Shown here: in pieces, positions 29,982 to 40,358 of the stretch
Numbering within the stretch: position 1 is the stretch's first letter
Layout of the letters: each line of letters opens with the position of its first letter
Assembly: GCF_963169125.1 (NCBI RefSeq)
Contig: NC_084795.1
Span: 134,672,701-134,736,700, forward strand
Length of the DNA: 64,000 nt
Source: Humulus lupulus
Lineage: Eukaryota; Streptophyta; Magnoliopsida; Rosales; Cannabaceae
Direction of reading: 5' to 3'
Program-made: the position numbers and the translations under genes
The notes under the pieces: generated by a model
Told to the model about the DNA's origin: nothing
What the model saw: only the letters and a program-made list of their open reading frames with translations
Databases searched by the model: none

Positions 29982-31458
29982 TGTGATTATGTGAAATATA
30001 TGAGTTGTATTATAATATGACTATTTATGCATGCTTATGTGTATTAAATGTGATTGTGAGCTCGTTTTGGTGAAAAAGGACATTTTCATAATTTTGACCC
30101 GTTGAGGGTATAATTGTAATTATATGTGCTTTGTGAGTAGGACCACATTATTCTGTGAATATATTTGAGATGTGTAGCACGAGGCGATCCTTGTGAGAAA
30201 TTTGGCAGAAAAGTCACGTCGCGGATTAATACCCGGCTCGAGGTGAGTCTAAGGGTATTTTAGTAATTTGGTGAATTACTGGGGATATTAGAGTATGAGT
30301 TATAACAGTGGGAAATATTAGTGAGATTAATTGGGAATTTTAAATGATATTTGAGGTTTAGCGGGAAAGTGGTGTCCAATGACCATTTTTCCCTTAGGGA
30401 ATTAAAGAACTAAGTAAAGGTTAGGGACATTTTAGTCTTTTCATGCCCAAAGATTAGCTTAGTAAAACCAAACCATCTGAGTGAGGAAATAAGATAACAC
30501 TTTACTCCCTCACCTTTTCTCTCTCCCGTTACTCTCTCTCTCTCTTAGACTTTGGTTTTTCTTGAGAAAAACTCTTGGATTATTAAGCTTGGAGGTGATC
30601 TTGGTGGGTATTGAAGGAGTTGAAGTTGTGAATTGGGCTAGGAAGTAGCTAGAAGTCGTAGCTATTCAATTGAGGTAAGAATCCTCTTAAATTTTAGTGA
30701 ATTCTTTAATTAGTTTAAGCTTTTGGTTGAGTTTTAAACTCAAGAGTGGGGTTGAACTATTTGTTGGAGTTTTGATGAAGTTTATCGGTTTATTTTGATG
30801 TTTATAGTGTATTAGTGATGTTCTGGGGCTTAATTATGGGTTTAGTTGTGATTTGGGGTGAATTCTGTGAGTTTTGACTCGGAGAAAATGTTGGAAATTC
30901 CGGGTTCGCGGGGTTGCACCGCTGCGCTGTTATTGGTGCGCCGCGACCCACATGAACTCAGAGGCTAGGGCAGTACTCTGAATCGCCTTGGCGCCATGGC
31001 GCTTGGTGGGCTACACCGTGGTGCATGTCCAGGGTGATAGCTTGGGGTCTTTCTTACTTATGGAGCACCACGACCTTTAGTGAGGGGTGTTGCGGTTTAA
31101 ATTGGGAAAGTTAGCCAAAGAGGGGTTTTGAGTATGGGAATTCAAACCTAAGGGCTCGGGAAGGATTTTACTACCCAATTTAGTAAAATTCGTGGTCCCG
31201 AAGGCTAGGAATCAACCTTGAAGCTGTTAGTTGTTTTAGTTTTTTATGATCATCCATTAATATGTTGTGACTAGTTTACCACAAGGCTCGGGATCAGGAT
31301 CATATCTGAGGCCGTATCGTCAGCCACATGGAACTCAAGGTAAGAAAACTGCACCCTGGTTGAAACTAGGGCATGAGCCCCTGTGATTGAATTAGCTATG
31401 ACTCTGTCATGAACTGTTTGTTTGAGTGTGTATAACTGTGCTTTCCATAGTTGAGTAA
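29982..31458. repeat. BL: broken gypsy LTR, second piece
   Basis: It continues BL after the TD insertion. The sequence parallels S2: ATTTTGACCCGTTGAGGG..TAATTGTAA, GACCACATTAT, TATACCCGGCTCGAGGTGAGT-like blocks and GGTAAGAAAACTGCACCC at about 31339. It is cut at 31458 by K1. Its true end is not in the window. No coding region is seen. Confidence 0.7.
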
Positions 31459-31625
31459 TGTAATGACCGAACTATTTCTAAGACCTTGGACCATTAAAAC
31501 TACTAGACATGGCTACTGTTTTGGGAAACACACATAAGAAAATATCATAACTTTATCTAAAACCCAGAATAAATATTGCGCAAAATACAAAGTAAAATAT
31601 GAAATATAAAATACGGTATGGGTAC
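31459..31625 (-). repeat. K1 3' LTR, part 1 of 3
   Basis: It starts TGTAATGACCGAACTATTTC, which matches the 5' LTR at 51713, and is split at 31625 by T3. Confidence 0.85.
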
Positions 31626-32214
31626 TGTTGACCCACGATTTGTCCAACTGACACGGAGTCAGAATATGCTTGATATGAATGAATGCGTAGAGAAAAACGT
31701 AATGACAAAAGTAAATAAGACACAATATTTTATAGTGGTTCGACCCCAAGATCTGGTAATGACCTACGTCCACTTAGACTGATATTGATCTAAGGATCAA
31801 AGGAGTGATCAAAGAACAAGGGTTCAATGAGTTTCACTTACCTCTGAAGAACAATACAATATTGCTAGGAGAATTACTATAGTCTCTAATGATTCAAAAG
31901 CCAAAAGTCCCTTCCTTGAGCTATCTTTTGCTATTTATAGGCTCAAGGGGGATTACAAAAGATTGTTACAGATATTCTCTCCTGAATAATCGGATATCCA
32001 GGAGATTGTGTGAGATAAATTCAGGATTCACAAAGATCTTCTCATAAATGTTGTTTTGTATGTGGAACTATCGACCAGACTGGTCGCAGGTAAGACTGGT
32101 CCGCACTGCCTCTAATGTGTCTTCTGGTCAATACTCTAGCAGAACATTTCCAGGTGTCAGCCACTTATCCAGGGATCATTTTCCACATCATCAATGCTAA
32201 TTTTTTGGATAACA
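31626..32214 (-). repeat. T3 3' LTR (589 bp)
   Basis: TGTTGACCC...GGATAACA, followed by the polypurine tract CTTGGGGGGCAAA on the minus strand (32215-32231). The minus-strand TATA box is at 31932-31939 and the palindrome CGACCAG-A-CTGGTCG at 32072-32086. Confidence 0.95.
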
Positions 32215-32231
32215 TTTGCCCCCCAAGTTTA

Positions 32232-33049
32232 TTTATCACGAGCAATAAAATAAACTTTTGGACGAACGACTCTTCGGTAACCCCGTCTTACGTGTCAGAA
32301 CCCTTCGTGTGTTCTTGGAAAAAGTAACCCACTTATTTCTAATCACGTCCTTTCGGTTCCCCAGAAATGATTTCGACGGCCATCCCGCTTCCCCATACTT
32401 GGAAAAAGGGAAACTAATGATTACACTTTTTAATGCCAGAGAAAAACTTATATAAGACCTTCGAAGTCTTCGTTTTCTTTTTACGCACGCCATTGTCTTT
32501 GCTAGAAACCCTAAAAACCAGAGTTTTAAACTTCTCCGGAGACAGTTCTCCTGCACTTCCAAGACTCAGACCGAGAGTTCCTTGATCTCTGAAGACCTTT
32601 CTTCCATCTCCACGATCATTTTCTTGGTAAGTTTTCGAATTCCCATGCTTCAGATTTTCGTGGCGCATGTTTCTGTATGTAGACCGTTTGAGATTATCTG
32701 TTTCTGGTTTGAGATGCTTGTGAATAGGATTTTTTGTAGGCAAAAAGAGTTACGAGTTAATTTGATTAGTCAGGATCGTATGTTTAGGACGTAAGATCAA
32801 AGTAAAAATTCGATCTTTAAGCTAGTTGGAAAATAGGTTTTTCCCGTCCTAAGGGGAGTTGAAAAAGCTTTCTTGAAAAGCGTTTTGCTTTCACCCTTTA
32901 ATCTGTCTTTCAAACTGTTCGTATGGAAAACTTTAGCTTCTTGTTAGAATGCTGTTGTATAAAAGCTTGGCTTTTTATACTCGACCAGCGTTATTCTAAA
33001 AAGCTTTTGAAAATTCTCTATCCTCACCTCCCCATTCTTCTGTTTGCAG
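32232..33049 (+). promoter_or_regulatory. Promoter, leader exon and leader intron of T3 antisense gene
   Basis: A TATATAAG box lies at 32449-32456. A leader exon would run to the donor TTCTTG|GTAAGT after 32626. The intron 32627-33049 ends in CTGTTTGCAG six bases before the start codon at 33056. Blocks upstream of the TATA box are shared with T2 (TAATCACGTC, TTTCGGTT, GACGGCC). No coding potential otherwise. Confidence 0.65.
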
Positions 33050-33881
33050 ACATTGATGCCAGATTTGTGGGGAGGTGAACGGCCTATTGACGACGACCTT
33101 CTCGCCCAGCTGCTCGAGGGTGAAGAACAACCGGCCGATCAGGTTCACGAGATTCCCATCTCACGGTCCTCTACTAGACCCCGTCCTTCTCCTCAAATGG
33201 CCCATTCAAAATCAGTAGGCAAGAAAAGACCTGAACCTGAAAATAGTCCGAACCATCCTGCCCAGTCTGATTTGTAGGCTAGAGCTCCCTCGACCAGCGG
33301 TCGAGAAAATCCTATCCCTGACCCTAATATCCAAACTAGGGCCCGCCCTCGACATCAGAATCTGCCTGATGTCGAGTGGTACACTTCCCCGGCCAGCTCA
33401 GTGACCATGCGGATGGTTGCTAATTACTTCAGGAAATTCCCTCTCACAGGGGTTTCCATTATACGTCCTGCCACAGACCAGAGGGCTAACCTCCCCGAAG
33501 GTGCAAACAGCGCCTGGTCCCGGTATCACATTGAGGCGGGAGCATACCTCCCTCTTCATCCTTTTTTTGAGGGGGTGGCCAATTATTTCGGTGTCGCCCC
33601 CTTCCAATTCACTCCAAACGGATATAGAATGCTGGTCGCACTCTATATCCTGTATAAACTCAAGAAATGGCCAGAACCTACCCCTCATGAGGTCAACTAT
33701 CTTTTTGACCTTAAATCCAACCCGCAACAATATGGAACGGGTTTCTTCCACTTCTGTCACCAGGAGACCAACCGGACGTTCCTGAGTGACACCACGCATA
33801 TATCAAACGTGGGGCAGTACAGTAAGGAGTACTTCCTTACACCGGACATAACCAGCAACAACCTGGCCTTCGCTCGAGGAG
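33050..33881 (+). pseudogene. T3 antisense gene, exon 1: Transposase_28-like domain
   Basis: The start codon chosen is ATG 33056 (MPDLWGGERPIDDDLLAQLL), the match of the T2 start; an earlier in-frame codon at 33044 would lie in the intron. A disordered stretch is cut by TAG at 33275-33277. The frame then stays open to the GTAAGT donor at 33882. The domain holds SAWSRYHIEAGAYLPLHPFF, GVAPFQFTPNGYRMLVALYIL, PTPHEVNYLFDLKSNPQQYG, and then a His/Cys pair in FFHFCHQE and YSKEYFLTPDI. T1 has an equivalent of this tail (YWFLTTG). It is the best copy of the domain in the window. Function unknown. Confidence 0.8.
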
Positions 33882-33963
33882 GTAAGTGCTTGCCTTTGAC
33901 TGGTCGATACTTTTAATCAAGGTGTCTCCTTTCATTTTTCTCAAACTGTAATCTGTCTTTCAG

Positions 33964-34431
33964 GCCCATGGTTACGTCCGACCCCAACACCAGACATGGT
34001 GTTGAGGTCCAATACCTTGGCTAGGATGACTGATGCGGCAAAAAGTGTCAAGATCCTTGTTACTGATGAAAACCTGAGGCGGTCTGGCCTCCTGGCTTCT
34101 CGCCATGAAACTAGAGGGTCCGTGGTGGACGAAGCCACTGTCGAGGGGGTTCCCGAGCAGCAACCTCCTGCGTCTCCTCGGAGGAGGAGGCCAATGGGGG
34201 TTACTATCAGGGAACCCACGGGCAATCCTTCCGCAGAAAGGCCTTCTGCTCCCCAAGGCAAGGGGAAACAAAAGGCCAAAGAGCCAGTCGTGGACTTGGG
34301 GGAGTCTTCTGATGAGAACGGTAACACTATTTTACTTTTGAATAGTTTGCCAATTCCCTGTCACTTGTTTGACGGGGAAGGCAACTTTACATATACTCCA
34401 AAATTAGGGCCAGACTTCTTCGTGCCAGATA
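33964..34431 (+). CDS. T3 antisense gene, exon 2
   Basis: The exon is 468 bases, the same as in T2, with phase 1 at both ends. The acceptor is GTCTTTCAG. The donor GTGAAT is weaker than in T2 (GTAAGT). It encodes PWLRPTPTPDMVLRS, VTIREPTGNPSAERPSAPQ, a Lys-rich patch, an acidic patch (DLGESSDENGN) and the conserved end LPIPCHLFDGEGNF...LGPDFF. It is fully open. Confidence 0.75.
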
Positions 34432-34573
34432 GTGAATGTATGACTAATTGAGTCAATAGTATAGCGACCAGTAGTTGTAGCTCGGGTATTCACTTTGTTA
34501 CCTCTTTTCTGTTGTATAAAGAATTTTCATCTGTCTCTTGTCTTATCATTTGCTTGTGTTTTCTTGCATGCAG

Positions 34574-34992
34574 ACATGGCCACTCCCAACATCTTTGACA
34601 TGTATCAGGCTAAGGAGGAGGAGGAAGTTCTCCAACTTCAGCGGAGGTCTAAGAGGAGAACTGGTGAATCCAGTCGGGGTCCTCCAGTCAAGAAGGGTCG
34701 AACAGAAGACCCTCCCCAGGACGTGCCAATTGAGCAAACTCCTGCCCATCCTCCAGCTCCTACAGAAAAACAGACTCCTTCTGCCACGCCAAAACCTCCT
34801 GCTGCGCCCACCAGAGAGCAGATTACTCGGGAAGAAGCTCTCGGGGCCAAAATCTTGAGCCGCACTCTGCGATCAGCCAGGGATCGCCTTGAACGCATCG
34901 GTAAAAGCGACCGTGTCAAGGATGCAATGGTTGAGGCTGAAAACATGTCAGTCGACCTGATCCTGAACAGGGCCCTGAATGAAATTTCCAAC
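34574..34992 (+). CDS. T3 antisense gene, exon 3
   Basis: It follows GCATGCAG and ends at TCCAAC|GTAAGT in phase 0. The head is IFDMYQAKEEEEV. The middle is Pro/Thr-rich with basic patches (RRSKRRTGESS, VKKGR). The tail EALGAKILSRTLRSARDRLERIG leads to MSVDLILNRALNEISN. It is open throughout and aligns with T2 exon 3 at both ends. The tail is helical and charged, leading into the coiled coil of the next exon. Confidence 0.75.
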
Positions 34993-35071
34993 GTAAGTAC
35001 TTCTTTGTTTCTCAAGCCTTAGTCTTTTAGTCTTCACGACAGGTTCTAACTCCTTCTTGTTTTATTTACAG

Positions 35072-35674
35072 GCCTTGATGTCTTCTATTACTACTCGTAC
35101 CCGTGCCCAGGCTTCAATCGAGCAGGCTAAGGCAAAGGCCATTTAGAGGCATCAGGTGAAGGCAGCTGAGGAGCTTTCGGCTGCAGAGGCTAGGCACGCC
35201 AAGGAGTTGGAGGAAATGGCTCGAGAGAGGGACGCTGCGGTGACTAAGCTGTTAGAGGTTGAAGCTGCAATAAAGTCGAGGCAGCAGTATCGAGATTCCA
35301 GCGTGACCCATCTTCGCGAAATCAAAAGGTTGGAAGAGATGCACAAGTCCAAGGACGAGGCCATTGCTACTCTCGAAGGCAAAGTCAAGCAGTTGGAACT
35401 TGACAACTCCAAAAATCTGGAGAGGTACAAGAGGACGACGCTCCGATGTTTCTACAACTTCTGGAAACACAATCAGGGTGCCGACTTCAGCTATCTTTTT
35501 GAAGACGTTAGGACTGCCGAGCTGGCGCGTTGTGCTGCCCAACTGGCCGAAGAGGAGGCAAGAGCGAGGATCCCTGACTCCCCAAGCCTGGCTTTCATAG
35601 AAGAAGAAGTTGCTGCTGAGGATGCTGCTATCCAGGATGCCTGTGAGGACCCTTCGGCCCCAAATGCCTCTTGA
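35072..35674 (+). pseudogene. T3 antisense gene, last exon: coiled coil and CFYNFW block
   Basis: It starts GCC TTG ATG after TTTACAG, in phase. A TAG at 35144-35146 cuts the frame after 24 codons. The frame then stays open to TGA 35672-35674. The sequence is a coiled coil (AAEELSAAEARHAKELEEMARERD and LHEIKRLEEMHKSKDEA-like heptads), then LERYKRTTLRCFYNFWKHN, then LARCAAQLAEEEARARI and an acidic tail (EEEVAAEDAAIQDACED). With exon 1 this copy has only two stops, both TAG, and no frameshift that I could find. Confidence 0.78.
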
Positions 35675-36368
35675 ACTCTTATTATTTTTTTCTTTCCTTT
35701 TGGCTACACGACCCACGGGTCGTGATGTAAAGACAATATTTTTGTTTTAAACTTTGCTACGCGGGCAGTAAATCTTTTTTCTTTTACTTGAACAATTGCA
35801 TCCAAGCAGTGATGCTTGCAGTGTAAAAGATTGCATGATGCTATAATATTTTCATTTATTATAACACTTGTCCGTATGACCGAACTTAGCATAGTACTTT
35901 GGCATGATTTAACAAAATATAAATTTTGAAAAATACTCTAAGTACCCTAGCATGCTTTCACTTATTTTGTTCATGTGTTTACATACCTCATGGTACGCTT
36001 TGCTATCGATGTGCCTTATATGCCCCCCAAGTGATCGAGGAGCTTTAGGTCCTTGGTCACTTGCCATGACCATGACCTGTTCGAACATTCCTGTTCGTGT
36101 GCAAAAATGATACTTGTAATACAGCAAAACAACACACGTAATGAACAAATACTTGTAAATGTAAATTCACAAAGGTTGGCAAGAATGACTGGCTGCGCAC
36201 AGTCCCTTATAATCTCGTATTAAAAATGGACTAAACATGTCTTTACGAGTGATTCTGAAATAGAATCTTACATATACGAGCGATTAGCCATACAGCGTGG
36301 CTAACCCTCTTTGCTAAACTTGTAAAAAAGAGAAAATTATTACAAGCCAGCCCTTTAAAAAGGACTGT
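35675..36368 (+). promoter_or_regulatory. 3' region of T3 antisense gene with conserved hairpins; no gene
   Basis: Hairpin one is at 35707-35724: CACGACC, loop CACG, GGTCGTG. Hairpin two is at 35803-35818: CAAGCA, loop GTGA, TGCTTG. Both have counterparts in T2 at the same distance from the stop. The rest is AT-rich and carries no supported gene. It separates the convergent ends of the antisense gene and integrase. Confidence 0.5.
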
Positions 36369-37334
36369 TTACTGATAATACTTGCGCAGGTGTTCTCCAT
36401 TCCAATAACGTGGAACGAGATCTCCGTTTAAGCGTGCAAGTTTGTAGGTGCCTGGATGAAGGACTTCTTCAATCTGGTAAGGTCCTTCCCAATTAGGTCC
36501 GAGCACTCCAGCAGTAGGGTCGCGGGTATTTAAGAAAACTCGTCGTAGCACCAAATCTCTGACGTTGAATTTTCTTTCTTTAACTTTGGAGTTAAAGTAC
36601 CGGGCGACTTTTTGTTGGTATTCAGCAACTCGGAGTTGGGCCTTCTCCCGTATCTCGTCAATCGAGTCTAGGGATTCCATCATTAGTTGGCTGTTCTGAT
36701 CCTGGTCGTATGTTAGACGTCGATGTGAGGGGGGATCTAACTCGACAGGCAACATTGCCTCATATCCATAGGCTAAGGAAAATGGGGTATGTCCTGTCGC
36801 AGTTCAGTGAGACGTTCTATACGACCAGAGGACTTCAGGCAATTGCTCTGGCCACGCTCCCTTAGCTTCTTCGAGCCTTTCCTTCAAGGTGTCCTTAAGA
36901 GTTTTGTTCACGGCTTCGACCTGCCCATTCACCTGAGGGTGTGCAACTGAAGAAAAGCTTTTAATGACTCCATGTCTTTCACAGAAATCGGTGAATAAAT
37001 CGTTGTCAAATTGGGTCCCGTTGTCTGAAACTATCTTTCTGGGCAGACCATATCGACAGACGATGTTCTTGATAACGAAGTCAAGGACTTTCTTGGTCGT
37101 GATGGTAGCGAGTGGTTCAGCTTCGGCCCATTTGGTGAAGTAATCGACCGCTACGACTGCGTACTTTACTCCGCCTTTCCCTGTAGGCAGGGATCCAATC
37201 AAATCTATCTCCCATACTGCAAAAGGCCACGGACTTTGCATCTGCTTCAATTCGTTTGGAGCCGCTCGTGGAATCTTCGAGAACCTTTGACACTTGTCGC
37301 ACCTTCGTACAAACTCCATTGAATCCTCGTTCAT
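36369..37334 (-). pseudogene. T3 integrase catalytic core and C-terminal domain
   Basis: The core frame (37334-36804) has the DDE residues visible: Asp in VWEIDLIGSLPTGKGG, Asp in KIVSDNGTQFDNDLF and Glu in QVNGQVEAVNKTLKD. The C-terminal frame (36755-36369) has YQQKVARYFNSKVKERKFNVRDLVLRRVF and GVLGPNWEGPYQIEEVLHPGTYKL. There is a stop just after RTSH, so core and C-terminal domain are in separate frames. No chromodomain follows, as expected for Tat. T2 lacks all of this. Confidence 0.88.
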
Positions 37335-38218
37335 AGTTGGCCAGAAGTAGCCTTGTCATAGAATCTTTTTTGCCAAACTCTGCCCCCAGCGTGATCCCCA
37401 TAGAAGCCTTCATGCACCTCTCTCATGAGTTCCTTAGCTTTTTCTGGTGTAATGCATCTGAGTAATGGTAAGGAATATCCTCTTTGGTACATTACACCGT
37501 CGACCAGTATGTATCTAGCAACTCGCCTTTGTAGAGTTCTAGCTTTGTTCCTATCTGTTGGCAGCGTACCATTCATCAGATACTCCAAGAAAGGCGCCAT
37601 CCACGTATCCTCCATCCGAATCTCCATACTGGATTCCGTGGCTGGTATGCTCAGCTTACTCAGTCTTTCTACTGGCACGATGTTCAAGGTGTCAGATCCA
37701 TAGTCGTTATGATAACGACAGAACTTGGTAGTGTATCTCTTCGAAATATCCTTCCAAATGGGGCCAGGTTTTTTGTAAGGCACACTAGAGCTTGTGGCCT
37801 GATAAACCTCCCCCCGAGACTCAATGAGGACAGTGTAGTTAGTGAACCGAGGTTCATAACGATTACCCTTGGCTCGTTTGTTGTCGGAGGTTGAAGGCTC
37901 GTTATATGGTCGTTTTCCACCATTCTTGCCATTGCCGTTGCCGTTCCCATTGCCTTTGCCGTTGCCATTAGGTTTGGAACCATTGGCGGCTTTGGCGGGT
38001 TCGTCAGCCTTCTTACCCTTGTTCGAGGGCTTTCCATCATCAGCAATGGCTTCTTCGAGCTTGATGTAGCGGTCAGCTCGGTCTAAAAATTCTTGGGTAG
38101 TTCTCACTTCTTCTTTTCGGAGACTTTTCCAGAGGGGAGAACAATGTTTAACCCCCGCGGTAATGGCCATCATCTTGCCTTCGTATCCCACCATTTTTGC
38201 TCCAGCCGCCGCTCGCAT
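37331..38218 (-). CDS. T3 Gag C-terminus fused in frame to integrase N-terminus
   Basis: An open frame of 295 codons starts in Gag (EFLDRADRYIKLEEAIAD, then a Gly-Asn-Lys tract and CRYHNDYG, the first half of the Gag zinc finger). It then passes without a stop into the pre-integrase linker (LNIVPVERLSKLSIPA) and the HHCC start (HEGFYGDH). The junction lies near 37695-37705. In T2 the corresponding points are about 12165 and 15045, so about 2.9 kb holding protease, RT and both RNase H domains are missing. The zinc finger loses its second half at the junction. Whether such a fusion was ever made as protein is unknown. Confidence 0.8.
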   Translation of the reverse strand: MRAAAGAKMVGYEGKMMAITAGVKHCSPLWKSLRKEEVRTTQEFLDRADRYIKLEEAIADDGKPSNKGKKADEPAKAANGSKPNGNGKGNGNGNGNGKNGGKRPYNEPSTSDNKRAKGNRYEPRFTNYTVLIESRGEVYQATSSSVPYKKPGPIWKDISKRYTTKFCRYHNDYGSDTLNIVPVERLSKLSIPATESSMEIRMEDTWMAPFLEYLMNGTLPTDRNKARTLQRRVARYILVDGVMYQRGYSLPLLRCITPEKAKELMREVHEGFYGDHAGGRVWQKRFYDKATSGQL

Positions 38219-38275
38219 AAAGCGATGGACGTAATCCTTTACTGACTCCCCATCCTGCTGGCGAATTTCGACTAG

Positions 38276-39715
38276 CTAGTTTGCTTCGGTTGGGTGCACT
38301 CGACCAGCATAGAACTGTCCGTAGAACTTCCTTACGAACATTTCCCAGGAAACTATGCTTGTGGGAGGGAACTTGAAGAACCATTCCTGCGCAGCTTCAG
38401 AAAGTGTTGCAGGGAAGATCCTGCACCGAGCGTCTTCGGACACTTTCTGAATGTCCATTTGAATTTCAAACTTATTGACATGCGAGACTGGGTCTCCATA
38501 CCCGTCAAAGTTTTGGAGTGTAGGCATTTTGAACTTGCTTGGGGTCTCGGCTTTAGCGATCCTCTGTACGAAAGGAGTGCCTTTCCTCCTATCATGGTTG
38601 ATGTAGGATGTCCTTCCCCCGACCAGCTGTTGCACTGCCTGGTTGAGGGCGTCTATCTGAGCTTGCACAGCGGCAGGAATCGCTGTGGCCTCTGTTGCCG
38701 GGGGGACGTTCTCGCCATGTCGTTCGCGGCGATCGTTAAGTACGTCACGCAAATCCTCGTCTCTTCTCCACTGCTCGCTAGCCCCGAGCCAGTTGAAGAC
38801 ATTGTTTTGTCTGGGTTGCCCCCCAGCATCCCGTCTGTTGGGTTGTTCATCTTGATGTACCTGGCTCCTGCCTTTAACTCTTTCTTCGCTCCTTCGGCCA
38901 GCATTCCCTTTGCCTGAGTCAGCCTCATTATATCCATGGCCATCCCTGAACCTCGACTAGCTATGGTGAGACCGACTGTTCCCTCGATGTCCATTCCTGG
39001 CTGAACCGTCCCGAGCATTATAGGGTGGCCTGCGCTGGTCGTGGTGTCCCCGTGCATCATAGTGCCGTGGGGGACCTCGGACCGCAGAGCCTAACTCTGA
39101 ATCCCTCCTGTTACCAGGGGGATACTGTCCTCTATTCGGTAGGTTTGGCCCATCATCCCTACGGCGTCTAGGACTGCGAGGCTGATGCTCGGCCCTATTC
39201 TGCCTCTGTTGCGAGGGATTACCCCGAGCAGCTTGGGATGGTGGCTGCACCTCAGGGTCAAGCGGGGCGTCGTCATGGGGCGCTTGAGGCTGCTCGGGCC
39301 TTTGCGGACTCGAAGGCTGGATCGGTGGGCTTGGATTATGACCCCTCTGGGGTGGTCCATCACCAGGTTGGTCAAGTTGCGAAGCAGGTGCGGGCCGATT
39401 CCTTGCCAGCTGCAAGGCCGCCTCGAGAGCTGCCATGGCTTCGTTCTGGCGGCGGTCCATCTCCGCCTGCCTTTTGCTTAACTCTGCCCGCTGCAGTGCT
39501 ACAACTCCGGCAGCAGTCTCCTGACTGGCTCTCAGATTAGCCAGCTCTTCTTGCAATGCGCCCAGGGTACTCTTCAGCGTTGCATCATCCATCTCTTCCT
39601 CCTCAAAGTCCAGATGTGGCTCATCTTCCGCCACGCTTGCAGGAGGAGGAGGAGGTGGCGGGTTTGACGGTGCAGCGGCGGCTGCCTGTCCGGTTTTCTT
39701 TGTAGCTTTCGCCAT
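38276..39715 (-). pseudogene. T3 gag, N-terminal and capsid parts
   Basis: The start ATG 39715 is 28 bases from the primer-binding site. The first frame (39715-38957, 252 codons, open) has a Pro-rich head, a coiled coil (LKSTLGALQEELANLRASQE), then Pro/Arg-rich low complexity. The capsid frame (38752-38276) has DALNQAVQQLVGGRTS, FKMPTLQNFDGYGDPVSHVNKFEIQMDIQKVSEDARCRIF and AAQEWFFKFPPTSIVSWEMFVRKFYGQF. A frame change lies between them (about 38960-38755), and a stop at 38276 precedes the fused frame. It aligns along its length with T2 gag and is better preserved. Confidence 0.82.
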
Positions 39716-39742
39716 CGGTTTTTCTTAGCAATGATATGTCAA

Positions 39743-39761
39743 GCTCTCAATGAAAGCACCA
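39743..39761 (-). promoter_or_regulatory. T3 primer-binding site
   Basis: TGGTGCTTTCATTGAGAGC on the minus strand, three bases inside the 5' LTR. It is the same as in T2 with one more matching base. Confidence 0.75.
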
Positions 39762-39764
39762 GAA

Positions 39765-40353
39765 TGTTGACCCACGATTTGGCCAACTGACACGGAGTCA
39801 GAATATGCTTGATATGAATGAATGCGTAGAGAAAAACGTAATGACAAAAGTAAATAAGACACAGTATTTTATAGTGGTTCGACCCCAAGATCTGGTAATG
39901 ACCTACGTCCACTTAGACTGATATTGATCTAAGGATCAAAGGAGTGATCAAAGAACAAGGGTTCAATGAGTTTCACTTACCTCTGAAGAACAATACAATA
40001 TTGCCAGGAGAATTACTATAGTCTCTAATGATTCAAAAGCCAAAAGTCCCTTCCTTGAGCTATCTTTTGCTATTTATAGGCTCAAGGGGGATTACAAAAG
40101 ATTGTTACAGATATTCTCTCCTGAATAATCGGATATCCAGGAGATTGTGTGAGATAAATTCGGGATTCACAAGGATCTTCTCATAAATGTTGTTTTGTAT
40201 GTGGAACTATCGACCAGACTGGTCGCAGGTAAGACTGGTCCGCACTGCCTCTAATGTGTCTTCTGGTCGATACTCTAGCAGAACATTTCCAGGTGTCAGC
40301 CACTTATCCAGGGATCATTTGCCACATCATCAATGCTAATTTTTTGGATAACA
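39765..40353 (-). repeat. T3 5' LTR (589 bp)
   Basis: Partner of 31626-32214, with seven single-base differences and no indel. The minus-strand TATA box is at 40071-40078 and the palindrome CGACCAG-A-CTGGTCG at 40211-40225, 132 bases upstream of the box. Confidence 0.95.
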
Positions 40354-40358
40354 GGTAC

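Larger units (their letters stand above)
31626..40353 (-). mobile_element. T3: young Tat-like gypsy element with Gag-integrase fusion and antisense gene
   Basis: The element is 8,728 bp with perfect target-site duplications GGTAC at 31621-31625 and 40354-40358. Both LTRs are 589 bp and differ at 7 positions by my count, about 1.2 percent. In minus orientation it has LTR, primer-binding site, gag, integrase, then the opposite-strand gene, polypurine tract and LTR. Protease, RT and both RNase H domains are absent, removed by one deletion of about 2.9 kb compared with T2. It cannot reverse-transcribe itself. It was either mobilised by helper enzymes or lost this segment after insertion. Confidence 0.92.

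Noticed and set aside
32236..32562. Minus-strand frame of 108 codons and its plus-strand partners near the T3 3' LTR
   Set aside because: They lie over the antisense promoter region shared with T2, where no frame is conserved between the two.
33044..33055. Upstream in-frame start for the T3 antisense gene
   Set aside because: It overlaps the predicted splice acceptor and has no match in T2; ATG 33056 aligns with the T2 start.
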